Assembly: GCA_004010275.1 (NCBI GenBank)
Contig: RBWT01000067.1
Coordinates: forward strand, 1 to 39,291
DNA: 39,291 nt
Source: Streptomyces huasconensis
Lineage (GTDB): Bacteria; Actinomycetota; Actinomycetes; Streptomycetales; Streptomycetaceae
Direction: 5' to 3'
Position 1 is the first letter of the stretch; each line of letters begins with the position of its first letter. Both the position numbers and the translations under genes were made by a program. The notes beneath the pieces were generated by a model that saw nothing but the letters and a program-made list of their open reading frames with translations, was not told where the DNA came from and did no database searches. Of the stretch, positions 1 to 11,489 are shown piece after piece.

Positions 1-3604
<3,604 letters not shown>

Positions 3605-3627
3605 TTTCCCTCCGGTCAGGAAGTGGT

Positions 3628-3921
3628 TCACGCGCAGAGATGGTCTATCAACTGACCGGCGGTCGGGTGACCGAAAAGAGCGGCCGTCGAAATCTCGCAC
3701 TCCAGTTTCTTCTCCAGGGAAAGCTTCACCTCGCTCAGCCGGAGCGAGGTGAGACCCATGTCGAGGAAGCCCGTGTCCAGCGGGAACTCATCCTGCGGGG
3801 TCATGAAAAGAGCGCTCCTGAACTCCTCCACGACCAAGGTCTCGACGAGCTCCCGGCGCTCGTGTTCGGGCAGGAGCCTCAGCTCCTCCATGGCGGGAAA
3901 ATCATGCGACACCCACGTCAC
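3628..3921 (-). CDS. Free-standing acyl carrier protein
   Basis: This 97-residue acyl carrier protein would hold acyl intermediates as phosphopantetheine thioesters for the PKS encoded just downstream. The modification site is the Ser in GFLDMGLTSLRLSEVK, where Thr replaces the usual Asp of the DSL motif. Helix III follows (STAALFGHPTAGQLIDHL), and length fits a single carrier domain. The chosen start is the GTG at 3921 with GAGAGG just upstream; ATG 3891 or another GTG at 3912 are possible. The stop lies 23 nt before the PKS start, so the two genes are probably co-transcribed. A discrete ACP placed before a KS-first PKS could load a starter unit or deliver an unusual extender; this is inference. 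Confidence 0.85.
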   Translation of the reverse strand: MTWVSHDFPAMEELRLLPEHERRELVETLVVEEFRSALFMTPQDEFPLDTGFLDMGLTSLRLSEVKLSLEKKLECEISTAALFGHPTAGQLIDHLCA

Positions 3922-4065
3922 CGCCTCTCTGCGAATCGACTGCTGACCGAAATCGAAACAGCCGCCCCTGATGGTGACCTGATAGCCGACTGATGACGTC
4001 AGGCGGCGGCCGGTTCACATCCTCCGACTGGTTTATCCCTGTCGAATCGGTGTTATGTTTCCGGC
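3922..4065. promoter_or_regulatory. Divergent promoter region with TGACGTCA palindrome and leaderless-type -10
   Basis: These 144 bases separate the leftward ACP-PKS operon from the rightward CoA-transferase gene and are AT-richer than their surroundings. A perfect 8-bp palindrome TGACGTCA lies at 3994-4001 and is a candidate regulator site. TATGTT at 4054-4059 fits the TANNNT -10 consensus and ends 6 nt before ATG 4066. No Shine-Dalgarno sequence is seen there, as expected for a leaderless transcript. No convincing -35 was found. Confidence 0.4.
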
Positions 4066-5520
4066 ATGAACGAAAATGAATTCGACTTGGTCGATGAATT
4101 AGACAGGACCCTCAAGACGCTGGGCCTCTCGCGCCATGACGCGGTCAGCGAACTCGTCGTGGACGGACAGGACCCGCTGGTGCCGTCCACCATCCGGCTC
4201 GGCTCGGCCATGGGCATCGCGCTGCTGTCCTCCGCCGTCGGAGCGGCGCAGATCTGGCAGGCCGCGACGGGGCGCCGGCAGCGGCTGGGGCTCGACCTCG
4301 GGCAGGCGCTGCACCAGCTCACGCCCTACCTCGGCGGCGGCAACACCCTGAACGGCTACGGCTCCAACATGGGCAGCGTCCTCGGGCTCGGCGGCACTCC
4401 CGCCCCCGCCCTGTGGGACCTGTACCGCACGGCGGACGACCGCTGGGCCATCCCGATCGCCTGCTACCCGCACACCCGCGACACGTTCCTCGACCTGCTC
4501 GGCACCGAGCACGCCCGCGAGCACATCGGCGCGGCCGATCGCGGGCCGGGTCTCGTGGGAGCTGGAGGAGGAGGCGGCGGCCCGGGGTGTGCCCCTGGCG
4601 ATCGTCCGCAGCCGGGAGGAGTTCCTCGCCCATCCGCAGGGCCGGGCCGTTCTCGACGAACCCCTCGTGGCCGTCGAGCGGGTGGGCGACGCCCCGCCGC
4701 GTCCGCTGCCGGCCGGTGACCAGCCGCTGTCCGGTCTGCGCTCCCTGCAGTTCACCCAACTCTTCGCGGGCACCGCGGCCGGCCGGGTCCTCGCCGAGCA
4801 GGGCGCCGACGTCCTGCACGTGTGCGAGCCGAACGCCTTCGACCACGACCTGTGCTGGAACGAGACCGGCGTCGGCCTGCGCTCGGCCCGGCTCGCCCTG
4901 GGCGCCGACGGCGACGCCGCCGCGCCTTCGACGAACTGCTGCGCACCGCGGACGTCTTCGTGCACAACCACCGCCCCGCCAAGATGGCCCGGCTCGGACT
5001 GACCCCCGAGGAGTGCGCGGAGATCTCCCCCGGCATCATCCACGTATCCGTACGGTGTTACGGCCACAGCGGCCCATGGCAGGACCGCGGCGGCTTCGAC
5101 CAGCACGCCCAGGCGCTGACCGGCGTCAACTGGAGCGAACGGCGGGACGGGCGCCCTCAACTGCCGCCCGGCCGCATGCTCAACGACTACCTGGCCGCCT
5201 ATCTCGCCGCCGCCGGCGTCATGAGTGCCCGTCTGCGCCGCGCGCACGAGGGCGGCAGCTACCGGGTCCGGGTCTCGCTGGCCGGTGTCGCCAACTGGGC
5301 CTGGCAGCTGGGCACGTTCACGCGCACGGAGGCCGAGCGGCTGCTGCCCCCGACTCCGCTGCCGCCGCCCCGCCGCCTCACCCGGTCCACCCCGCTCGGC
5401 GACCTCTCCCTGGTCGCGCCGCCGGTCAGCCTGAGCGACACCCCGCCCGCCTGGCGCGGCCAGCTCCTGGTCCCCCGCGGCTCGTCGCAGCCGCGCTGGT
5501 ACGACGACCGGGCAGCCTGA
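4066..5520 (+). CDS. CaiB/BaiF family (family III) CoA-transferase with N-terminal extension
   Basis: This family transfers CoA between carboxylic acids or isomerises acyl-CoAs. After an extended N-terminal half (LDLGQALHQLTPYLGGG, ALWDLYRTADDRWAIP), the classic core starts at GLRSLQFTQLFAGTAAGRVL and LAEQGADVLHV. It continues with ADVFVHNHRP, VSVRCYGHSGPW and GGFDQHAQALTGV. The Asp of GFDQ (about 5098) aligns with the catalytic Asp of the family. The frame breaks near 4545 and 4920, and one base at each restores homology. Codon 12 (4099-4101) is TTA, a rare leucine codon read by the bldA tRNA in Streptomyces. It diverges from the ACP-PKS pair, so activation of a starter or extender acid is plausible but inferred. 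Confidence 0.85.
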
Positions 5521-5580
5521 CACACCCACACCCAGATCCACGCCCACATCCACACCCGCCTGACACACCCACCCGCCGCG
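5521..5580. repeat. CA/CCCA-rich low-complexity spacer
   Basis: The 101-nt gap after the CoA-transferase stop begins with a degenerate run of CACACCCACA/CCCACATCCACACC units including two copies of CTGACACACCCAC. It has almost no G on the + strand. No stable hairpin was seen. It may simply be untranslated spacer; C-rich runs of this type can be Rho loading sites, but nothing proves that here. Confidence 0.5.
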
Positions 5581-5621
5581 CCGGCTCCCTCACACGCCGG
5601 CCCCTGCCAAGGAGTTCACAC

Positions 5622-6179
5622 ATGTCCCGCATCCCGTGCCTCGACACCGAGGCCCTGCCCGAAACCCTGCGCTCCCTCAGCCAGGGGCGCGTCATCAACG
5701 TGTACCGGATGCTCGGCCACGCGCCCCGGTCGGTGACACAGATAGCCCGCCTGGGCGCCGCGCTCTTCGCCGACGGCAGCCTCGACGCGATCGACCGCGA
5801 GCTGCTCATCCTCACCTACGCCACCGCTTTCGAAGCCGAGTACGAGTGGGCGCAGCACGTCCCGATCTCCCGGGCCGCGGGTGTCACGGACGCACAGCGC
5901 GAGGCCCTGCGCCACAGCCGGTACGACGCCGAGGTGTTCACCCCGGCCCAGCAGGCGCTCCTGGGCTTCGCCGCGGCCGCGGCGGCCTCGCCGCACGCGG
6001 ACGACGCCCGCCACGCGGCCGTGGCCGCCCACTTCACCGAGGAGCAGATCGTCGAGACGCTCGTCCTGGCCGGTTTCTACTACCTCCTGGCCCGCGTCTG
6101 CACCGTCCTGGACATCGAGATCGACGCGCCGGAGACCGACGAGCTGGTCCGCATGGCGCAGACGATGCACAGCCACTGA
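5622..6179 (+). CDS. Carboxymuconolactone decarboxylase (CMD)-family protein
   Basis: This is a 185-residue alpha-helical protein of the CMD/AhpD superfamily. The conserved segment is LLILTYATAFEAEYEWAQHVPISRAAGVT, whose E..W..H arrangement matches gamma-carboxymuconolactone decarboxylase-like members. There is no CxxC, so it is unlikely to be an AhpD peroxidase. It ends with VETLVLAGFYYLLARVCTVLDIEID. ATG 5622 follows AAGGAG (5609-5614) by 7 nt. The frame is intact. It lies 101 nt downstream of the CoA-transferase on the same strand and is likely co-transcribed. Members of this family act in ring-cleavage pathways or as tailoring lyases; the substrate is unknown. Confidence 0.8.
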   Translation: MSRIPCLDTEALPETLRSLSQGRVINVYRMLGHAPRSVTQIARLGAALFADGSLDAIDRELLILTYATAFEAEYEWAQHVPISRAAGVTDAQREALRHSRYDAEVFTPAQQALLGFAAAAAASPHADDARHAAVAAHFTEEQIVETLVLAGFYYLLARVCTVLDIEIDAPETDELVRMAQTMHSH

Positions 6180-6234
6180 TCGCCGGGTGCGGCGCGGAGG
6201 CGGCCCCGGCGCGGGGCGGTGCGCGCGGGTTGAG

Positions 6235-6254
6235 TAGCTTTGTCGATCATCGAC
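6235..6254 (+). promoter_or_regulatory. Candidate promoter -10 with start-site palindrome before the ATP-grasp gene
   Basis: TAGCTT (6235-6240) fits TANNNT. Directly downstream GTCGATCATCGAC (6242-6254) is a perfect inverted repeat of 6-bp arms around one C, positioned over the expected transcription start. A repressor bound there would block initiation. The 88-nt gap upstream of the GTG at 6268 also holds the ribosome site CAGGAGA. Confidence 0.4.
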
Positions 6255-6267
6255 CCAGGAGACACCC

Positions 6268-7104
6268 GTGCACCGCCGCCCCCGCGTTCTGTTCGTGACC
6301 GATCTCGCCTATGAGGCCCGGGGGCGGCGCTACTGCGACGAGGACATCTTCCTGTCGTCGCGGCTGCGGGACGACTTCGACGTCGCCTTGTGCCACCCGC
6401 TGGACGCCGCCGCACTGATGGACGCCTTCGACGCGGTCGTGGTCCGCAACAGCGGCCCCGTGCTGCACTACCAGAAGGAGTACGACGCCTTCCGCGAGCA
6501 GGCCGCGGCACGCGGGACCCTGGTCTACAACCCGCTGTCCGGGCGGGCCGACATGGCCGGCAAGCAGTACCTGCTGGACCTGACGGAAGCCGGATATCCC
6601 GTCATCCCCACCATCGACCGGTACGAGAACCTGGGCGCGCTGCCCGAGGCCGGCCAGTACGTGGTCAAGCCGAAGGCGGGCGCGGACTCCATCGGCCTCG
6701 ACTTCGTCTCGCGGGAGCAACTGGGCGGCCTCGCCTACGGCGGCATCCTGGTCCAGCCCCGCGTCGACTTCCGCTACGAGGTGTCGTTCTACTACGTCGA
6801 CGACGCCTTCCAGTACGCCCTCCACGCCCCCGACCCCGAGCGGCGCTGGGTCCTTGAGCCCTACCGGCCCACGGACGCCGATCTCGGTTTCGCCCGCCGT
6901 TTCATCGACTGGAACACCCTCGATCACGGCATCCAGCGCGTGGACGCCTGCCGCACCCAGGAGGGGGATCTCCTTCTGGTCGAGCTGGAGGACCTCAACC
7001 CCTACCTGTCCCTGGACCATGTCGACGACACGACCCGAGCCGCCTTCGTCACGAGCATGACGGCTTCCCTCCACCGGTTCCTGGACGCCCCTCGCGCAGC
7101 GTGA
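6268..7104 (+). CDS. ATP-grasp superfamily ligase-like protein
   Basis: This 278-residue protein has an ATP-grasp layout. The N-terminal Rossmann-like part starts RPRVLFVTDLAYEARG. The ATP-binding strand-loop YVVKPKAGADSIGLDF carries the nucleotide-contacting Lys, and a C-terminal Mg-binding segment LLLVELEDLNPYLSLD carries the acidic/Asn pair. The family joins a carboxylate to an amine or thiol through an acyl phosphate, but the substrate cannot be read from the sequence. GTG 6268 is chosen because CAGGAGA ends 5 nt before it. The frame is intact. It follows the CMD-like gene on the same strand but has its own -10-like element and palindrome. It may act with the CoA-transferase group or be independent. 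Confidence 0.7.
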   Translation: MHRRPRVLFVTDLAYEARGRRYCDEDIFLSSRLRDDFDVALCHPLDAAALMDAFDAVVVRNSGPVLHYQKEYDAFREQAAARGTLVYNPLSGRADMAGKQYLLDLTEAGYPVIPTIDRYENLGALPEAGQYVVKPKAGADSIGLDFVSREQLGGLAYGGILVQPRVDFRYEVSFYYVDDAFQYALHAPDPERRWVLEPYRPTDADLGFARRFIDWNTLDHGIQRVDACRTQEGDLLLVELEDLNPYLSLDHVDDTTRAAFVTSMTASLHRFLDAPRAA

Positions 7105-7111
7105 CGAGCTG

Positions 7112-7144
7112 CTGACGGTACGTAGTACCCTGACTTGCCGTCAG
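7112..7144. promoter_or_regulatory. Nested inverted repeats upstream of the small secreted protein
   Basis: CTGACGG (7112-7118) and CCGTCAG (7138-7144) form 7-bp arms. Inside them GGTACGTAGTACC (7117-7129) is a perfect 5-bp-arm inverted repeat. They lie between the ATP-grasp stop and the ATG at 7192. They could be an operator or the terminator of the ATP-grasp transcript; no T-run follows. Confidence 0.35.
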
Positions 7145-7191
7145 CGTCTCACCCGGGCCCGCCCCGTGGGCCCCGCTCGAAGGAAATCCTC

Positions 7192-7583
7192 ATGCGTCGC
7201 TCTCTCGTCAGTGCCTGTGCAGTGGTGTTCACCTTCGCGGCGGCCGTGCCGGCCGCGCGGGGGGCGGGGCACAGGCTCCCCGAGCCGCCGAGTGCGGAAG
7301 CCACAAGGCGGCCTGGGTCGGGACGTACAAGGACGGGACGCAGCGCGTCACCTTCGAGTTCCGGAAGAACGGCACGGCCACGCTCACCGCACGCAGCGGA
7401 GCCGCGCGCCCCTTCACGTTCCGGGTGGTCAAGTACGCGAACGACGACTGGCGCGCCCGGCTCTCGTTCGCCGACGACGGCAGGCACCTGGCGGACCTCG
7501 TCCCCCGGTGCAACTCCCGGCGCGCGCGCCGCACTCGTCACCAAGTTCGACATGCTCGGCCGGGCGACTTCGTGCGCGTCTGA
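7192..7583 (+). CDS. Small secreted protein of unknown function (frame breaks)
   Basis: ATG 7192 follows AAGGAAA. The N-terminus MRRSLVSACAVVFTFAAAVPA is a Sec signal peptide with cleavage likely near PAARG. The frame then breaks near 7290. The mature part reads CGSHKAAWVGTYKDGTQRVT, then a beta-rich segment with FRKNGTATLTA and FTFRVVKYANDDWRARLSF. A second and third break near 7520-7560 would join AALVTKFDMLGR to a terminal DFVRV and the TGA at 7581-7583. The predicted mature protein is about 95 residues, beta-rich, with at least two Cys. I do not recognise the family. The signal peptide is clear; the C-terminus is uncertain. Confidence 0.55.
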
Positions 7584-7659
7584 GTCCGGGGCCGTCTCTT
7601 TTCGGCCCTTGCCGAATCCGGGCCGCCGGGCCGGGCGGCGATCGCGCAGAGTACTCCGT

Positions 7660-8406
7660 ATGACGACACCCCGCGGAGCTGCTCCGCTCCTTCGCCCGCA
7701 CCCGCGCTCGCTCGACGGCGAGGAGGTCACGTACTGGTGGTCCGGAGACGTGTACTCCTGGGCGCCCGACGAGCCCTACCAGCACCTCTTCGGCTTCGAA
7801 GGGCTGAACGTCGCGCGCCTGGTCCAGGACGCCGAGGCCGGTCCCGACGCCTACCGGCTGCTCACCCGCGAGGCCGGCTTCTACTTGGACCCCATAAGCC
7901 GCGAGATCCTGGAGGCCTGGCGGGACCTGCCCGTGGTGCACATATGGAACGACCCGGCGAACCAGAAATGGCGCCCCTTCCCGATCCCGACGACCGAACT
8001 CGGCGGACAGGTCTGCTTCAGCCTGGAGATACCGCTCGCCTACCCCTCGCCGCTGCCGGTGGCGCAGTACCCCGTCCACTCGGCCGGTGACACGTACAAG
8101 GCCCTGGAGCTCTTCCAGTTCTTCGCCGACCGTGCCGACCTGGCGGGACCAGCGCCGAGCGTGCCGGCCACCATGTCGTGGACCCGGATGTCCCCCTGGC
8201 TCCCGTGGATGGCGCGCGGTCAGCGGCCCGGCGGTCTCACCTTCCACTGCCGGGGCCGCAAGCTCGGCTCGTACGCCGAGATCCCCGAGCGGACCCGGGC
8301 CTACGTCGCCGACCACCACCCCGAGTTCGCGCACGCGCCGGAAGTGTGGAGTGAGCCGAACGAGACCAGCTGGACGTACTTCCGCAAGCTCAACCCGCCC
8401 GAGTGA
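7660..8406 (+). CDS. DUF1838-like protein
   Basis: This 248-residue, Trp/Tyr-rich soluble protein has an intact frame. Characteristic stretches are GEEVTYWWSGDVYSWAPDEP, HLFGFEGLNVARLV, VVHIWNDPANQKWRPFPIP and the C-terminal SEPNETSWTYFRKLNPP. These match my memory of DUF1838 proteins, whose function is not established. No signal peptide or membrane segment is seen. ATG 7660 has only a weak ribosome site. It lies 76 nt after the secreted protein and is convergent with the protease gene, separated by a hairpin. The assignment rests on recall, without a search. Confidence 0.6.
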   Translation: MTTPRGAAPLLRPHPRSLDGEEVTYWWSGDVYSWAPDEPYQHLFGFEGLNVARLVQDAEAGPDAYRLLTREAGFYLDPISREILEAWRDLPVVHIWNDPANQKWRPFPIPTTELGGQVCFSLEIPLAYPSPLPVAQYPVHSAGDTYKALELFQFFADRADLAGPAPSVPATMSWTRMSPWLPWMARGQRPGGLTFHCRGRKLGSYAEIPERTRAYVADHHPEFAHAPEVWSEPNETSWTYFRKLNPPE

Positions 8407-8420
8407 CCTGCGGGTTCCGC

Positions 8421-8444
8421 CCGCCGCCCGGCCGGTGGCGGCGG
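8421..8444. terminator. Bidirectional hairpin terminator between convergent genes
   Basis: CCGCCGCC (8421-8428) and GGCGGCGG (8437-8444) form an 8-bp perfect stem with an 8-nt loop. It sits in the 51-nt gap between the convergent DUF1838-like and protease genes. There is no U-run, which is usual for Streptomyces. Confidence 0.5.
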
Positions 8445-8457
8445 CTTCGCTCCCGCA

Positions 8458-9381
8458 TCAGGCGCGCTGCGCCCGGTCGTACACCTTCTTCGCGGTGGCG
8501 CCCAGCACCTCCGCACGCATCTCGGTCGGCGTCAGGGAGTCCAGCGCGCTGTTCACCGAGATCAGCACGCCCTTGCCGGTGGCTGCCTTGAAGTCGGCCA
8601 GCCATGGGCCGCCGCTGGAACCGCCGCTCATGTCGCAGGGGATGGCCTGCAAGCCACTCGTCTTCTTCGCCGTGCCGACGCAGCGCAGGAGTTCCTCGCC
8701 GAGCTGCGGGCCCGTCGCGGAGTAGCCGAAAGCGGAGACCTTGTCACCGACGGGGCGGTCGAAGGCGACGGCCTGACCGCCCACGACGTCGGTGAGCTTG
8801 CGCCCGTTCTTGTCGGCGTCGACGACCAGGGCGGACATGTCGTCGGTGGAGTCCGTCTGCCAGGTGCGCGGGGTCAGGGCCTGGCGGACGGCGAACACGC
8901 CGTGCGGCTTGCGGCCCTTGTTGTAGCCGGGGACGAACACCATCGAGCTGTTGGTGTTGTAGGGGGACGAACCCCGCCGCACGCAGTGGGCCGCGGTCAT
9001 GACGGCGGAGCGGTTGGCGCTCTTCACGGCGGTGGCCGTACACCAGGTGTCGGCGCCGTTCGCGTTGACGAAGAAGAGCCGCCCGATCGTCTTGAGGGGG
9101 GTGCCGCGCCACGGCTTGGCCTTCGGTCCGGTCGGGCCGAGGTCCACGGACTTGCCGACGGCCTTCATGCGGGCGGGTGTCCAGTAGGCGAGGGCGTCGC
9201 GGCGTTCGGCGGCGGTGTACTTCATGACGGAGACGGGATCGGCCGCGGCGGCCCGGGTGTGGCCGGCGAGGGCCGTCGCCGGGGCGGCCGGAGCGGCGAG
9301 GGCGAGCACCATGCCGGCCACGGTGAGTCCCGTGACCCGGTGGCGCGGACGTCGGGGCGCGGAAGTGGGTGTCTCGGTCAC
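8458..9381 (-). CDS. Secreted trypsin-like serine protease
   Basis: This is a 307-residue exported S1-family endopeptidase. The N-terminus has basic residues (RRPRHR), then a hydrophobic segment GLTVAGMVLALAAPAAPATALA, i.e. a signal peptide. The catalytic triad is visible: His in AVMTAAHCV, Asp in STDDMSALVVD, Ser in CDMSGGSSGGPW. Cys residues beside His and Ser suggest disulphides. A region of about 70 residues before the catalytic core may be a propeptide. GTG 9381 is preceded by AAGGAGA at 8-nt spacing. The frame is intact. It sits 163 nt downstream of the ligand-binding protein on the same strand with its own ribosome site. Physiological substrate unknown. Confidence 0.88.
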   Translation of the reverse strand: MTETPTSAPRRPRHRVTGLTVAGMVLALAAPAAPATALAGHTRAAAADPVSVMKYTAAERRDALAYWTPARMKAVGKSVDLGPTGPKAKPWRGTPLKTIGRLFFVNANGADTWCTATAVKSANRSAVMTAAHCVRRGSSPYNTNSSMVFVPGYNKGRKPHGVFAVRQALTPRTWQTDSTDDMSALVVDADKNGRKLTDVVGGQAVAFDRPVGDKVSAFGYSATGPQLGEELLRCVGTAKKTSGLQAIPCDMSGGSSGGPWLADFKAATGKGVLISVNSALDSLTPTEMRAEVLGATAKKVYDRAQRA

Positions 9382-9544
9382 AGCGGATGTCTCCTTGTAC
9401 GGGCGCGGGAGCGGACGTGGCCGTCGGGCCGCCCTGCAAGAGGAGGGAATTCGTCTGTTCGGTTCCGTTGTCGACGACCTGTGACGTGCGCGCCCGCTGC
9501 TCCGTGCGCGGCTTCGGGCACCCGCTCCGTGTGCCGTCCTCGGC

Positions 9545-10753
9545 TCAGGCTGTCCGGAGGTCGCCGGTGACGCGGAGCCCCTGCGCTCTGCCCGGTGTGA
9601 CGACGGCGAGTTCGTAGTCGTGCCGAGTGCCGGGCTGCCACTGTCCGCCGGCCAGCGGCACGGTGGCGATGTTGGGCACGGGCCCGCCGGTCCAGTCGAG
9701 GAGTCCTGCGATGGTGTCCAGGCGGCTGCTGCCCAGGGCGGCGGCCACGGAGCGGCGGTCGGTGGGGTCGTCGGCGGTCGTCAGGGCGTGTGCGGCGACC
9801 TCGAACAGGGCGTAGGCCAGGCCGAGCGGCTGGAGCCACTGCCGTCCCGTCAGCTGCTCGTACGTCTCGGCCAGTTGGGCCGGGGTCGTGCCGTCGAGGG
9901 AGGAGCGGTAGGGGTGGCCCGGGGTCCAGTACACGAGGGTGGCGACGTCGGCCTGGGCGGACTGACGGCCGCTGATCGTGGAGGACGGCGGGTAGGCCAG
10001 CCAGCGTGAGCAGGTGATCAGACGGGGCTGCCAGCCGGTCTCGGCGGCCTGGGCGCGGAAGAGGGCCAGGTCCTGGCCGGTGGCCGCGCTGGTGACGACG
10101 GCGGCTCCGGCGTCCCGGAACTCCTGGATGTGCCGTCCGAGGTCCACGGCCGGCTCGCGGTAGGGCACGGGCTCCACCAGTCGGTGTCCGCGGTCACGGG
10201 CGGCCGGTGCGAAACCGTGCTCGGGGTGGCGCGACCAGTCCCCCTGGGGCCCGTCGTTCCACAGGCAGCCCACGGTCTGCCGCCCCGCGCCGCAGGCCTG
10301 TTCCCACAGGTCGGCGAAGGTCTCGGCAATGTCGTCCAGTCCCCAGCAGAAGTGGTACGTCCAGTCGAAGGGGCGCGCCGCGTCCGCTCCTCGCCCGTAG
10401 TAGTAGACCTGCCAGGGGAAGGTGCTCGACAGGCAGGGCACCCCGACGGACTCACAGGCGTCCGCGACGGCCGGCAGGACCTGTGTCCCGGCCAGGGTCA
10501 CGATGATCGCGGCGTTCTCGTCCTGGACGAGTTCTTTCACCGCCTGCCGCGCGCCGTCGGCGGACGAACGGCTGTCCCGTCCCGCCAGCCGGACCCGGAA
10601 GCCGCGAGGGCCTGCCGCGGCCAGTTCGGGTGCCAGCAACGTCATGACGAAGTCCAGGGGGTCACCCAGACTGGTCAGCCGTCCCGTGCGGGCGACGACG
10701 ACACCCACCGTGAGGACCCGCTCCCGCCCCACGCCCCAACCGCTGTCGCTCAT
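9545..10753 (-). CDS. Type I periplasmic-binding-fold ligand receptor without signal peptide
   Basis: This 402-residue protein resembles the branched-chain amino acid/amide receptor family (Peripla_BP_6). It has a Rossmann-like start (VLTVGVVVARTGRLTSLGDP), then NAAIIVTLAGTQVLPAVADA, GVPCLSSTFPWQVYY and AAVVTSAATGQDLALFRAQA, and a receptor-like C-terminus (GLAYALFEVAAHALTTADDP). Typical family members are lipoproteins feeding ABC transporters. Here ATG 10753, with GAGGAA 6 nt upstream, begins MSDSGWGVGRERVLTVGV. There is no signal peptide or lipobox, and no ABC permease or ATPase genes are nearby. It may be a cytoplasmic sensor, as in AmiC-type regulators. Frame intact. Confidence 0.75.
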   Translation of the reverse strand: MSDSGWGVGRERVLTVGVVVARTGRLTSLGDPLDFVMTLLAPELAAAGPRGFRVRLAGRDSRSSADGARQAVKELVQDENAAIIVTLAGTQVLPAVADACESVGVPCLSSTFPWQVYYYGRGADAARPFDWTYHFCWGLDDIAETFADLWEQACGAGRQTVGCLWNDGPQGDWSRHPEHGFAPAARDRGHRLVEPVPYREPAVDLGRHIQEFRDAGAAVVTSAATGQDLALFRAQAAETGWQPRLITCSRWLAYPPSSTISGRQSAQADVATLVYWTPGHPYRSSLDGTTPAQLAETYEQLTGRQWLQPLGLAYALFEVAAHALTTADDPTDRRSVAAALGSSRLDTIAGLLDWTGGPVPNIATVPLAGGQWQPGTRHDYELAVVTPGRAQGLRVTGDLRTA

Positions 10754-10966
10754 GCTGTTTCCTCGCTGTGTGCGTCCCGTTCGACCCCACACTCCCCAGC
10801 GGCCGGCAGGCGCAAGAGGGCTGAACGAGTGATACATGGGGGGTACGTGGGTGAGGGACGGGAGTGAAAGCGCAGGTCCTGGGCACTCGCGGAAAGAGGA
10901 AACGACGCACTGCGCGACCCCGGCGAACAACGGCCGGGGCGAGTTCCACGAGGAAAGGTGTCATCC

Positions 10967-11416
10967 GTGTCGCAAGTCGAGGAATCCATCGAGGTCGACG
11001 TGCCGGTTCGTACGGCGTACAACCAGTGGACCCAGTTCGAGACGTTCCCCGAGTTCATGGAAGGCGTAGAGCGGATCGAGCAGCGCACCGACAAGCTCAC
11101 CCACTGGGTGACGAAGGTCGGCGGTGTGGAGCGGGAGTTCGACGCCACGATCACCGAGCAGATCCCGGACGAGCGCGTGGCGTGGACCACGGTCGACGGG
11201 GAGGCCAAGCAGGCCGGTGTCGTCACCTTCCACCGCCTGGACGATGCCCGGACGAAGGTCATGCTCCAGATGGACTACGACCCCGAGGGCCTGGCCGAGA
11301 CGGTCGGCGACAAGCTCGGCTTCGTCAAGCGGCAGGTCACCGGTGACCTGAAGCGGTTCAAGAAGTTCATCGAGCAGCGCGGCGGCGAGACCGGCGCCTG
11401 GCGCGGTGCGGTCTGA
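10967..11416 (+). CDS. SRPBCC (polyketide cyclase/dehydrase-like) family protein
   Basis: This 149-residue START-like protein begins with the family signature VEESIEVDVPVRTAYNQWTQ and FETFPEFMEGVERIEQ. It continues through VTKVGGVEREFDATITEQIP and ends in a long helix with GDLKRFKKFIEQRG. Such proteins form a deep hydrophobic pocket. This actinobacterial subgroup is a common chromosomal gene of unknown ligand and is not proof of a polyketide role. GTG 10967 is preferred over the in-frame GTG at 10958, because AGGAAAGG (10951-10958) lies 8 nt before it and would overlap the earlier start. It diverges from the ligand-binding protein and is followed by a strong terminator. Frame intact. Confidence 0.82.
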   Translation: MSQVEESIEVDVPVRTAYNQWTQFETFPEFMEGVERIEQRTDKLTHWVTKVGGVEREFDATITEQIPDERVAWTTVDGEAKQAGVVTFHRLDDARTKVMLQMDYDPEGLAETVGDKLGFVKRQVTGDLKRFKKFIEQRGGETGAWRGAV

Positions 11417-11448
11417 CCGCTCGCCCACAGCAGAGGACACGAACGTGA

Positions 11449-11481
11449 GGGGCCCGTCCGCGGTGAACGCGGACGGGCCCC
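11449..11481. terminator. Strong hairpin terminator, probably bidirectional
   Basis: GGGGCCCGTCCGCG (11449-11462) pairs perfectly with CGCGGACGGGCCCC (11468-11481) around the loop GTGAA, giving a 14-bp stem. It lies 32 nt past the SRPBCC stop and just beyond the 3' end of the leftward tRNA-like RNA candidate, so it could end both transcripts. Confidence 0.8.
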
Positions 11482-11489
11482 TGTTCGAG

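Noticed and set aside
4099..5568. 489-codon - strand frame opposite the CoA-transferase
   Set aside because: It is antisense to clear CaiB-type motifs and has no family features.
10967..11416. SRPBCC protein as an aromatic polyketide cyclase of the cluster
   Set aside because: No type II PKS genes are present, and this subgroup is common in actinomycete chromosomes outside clusters.
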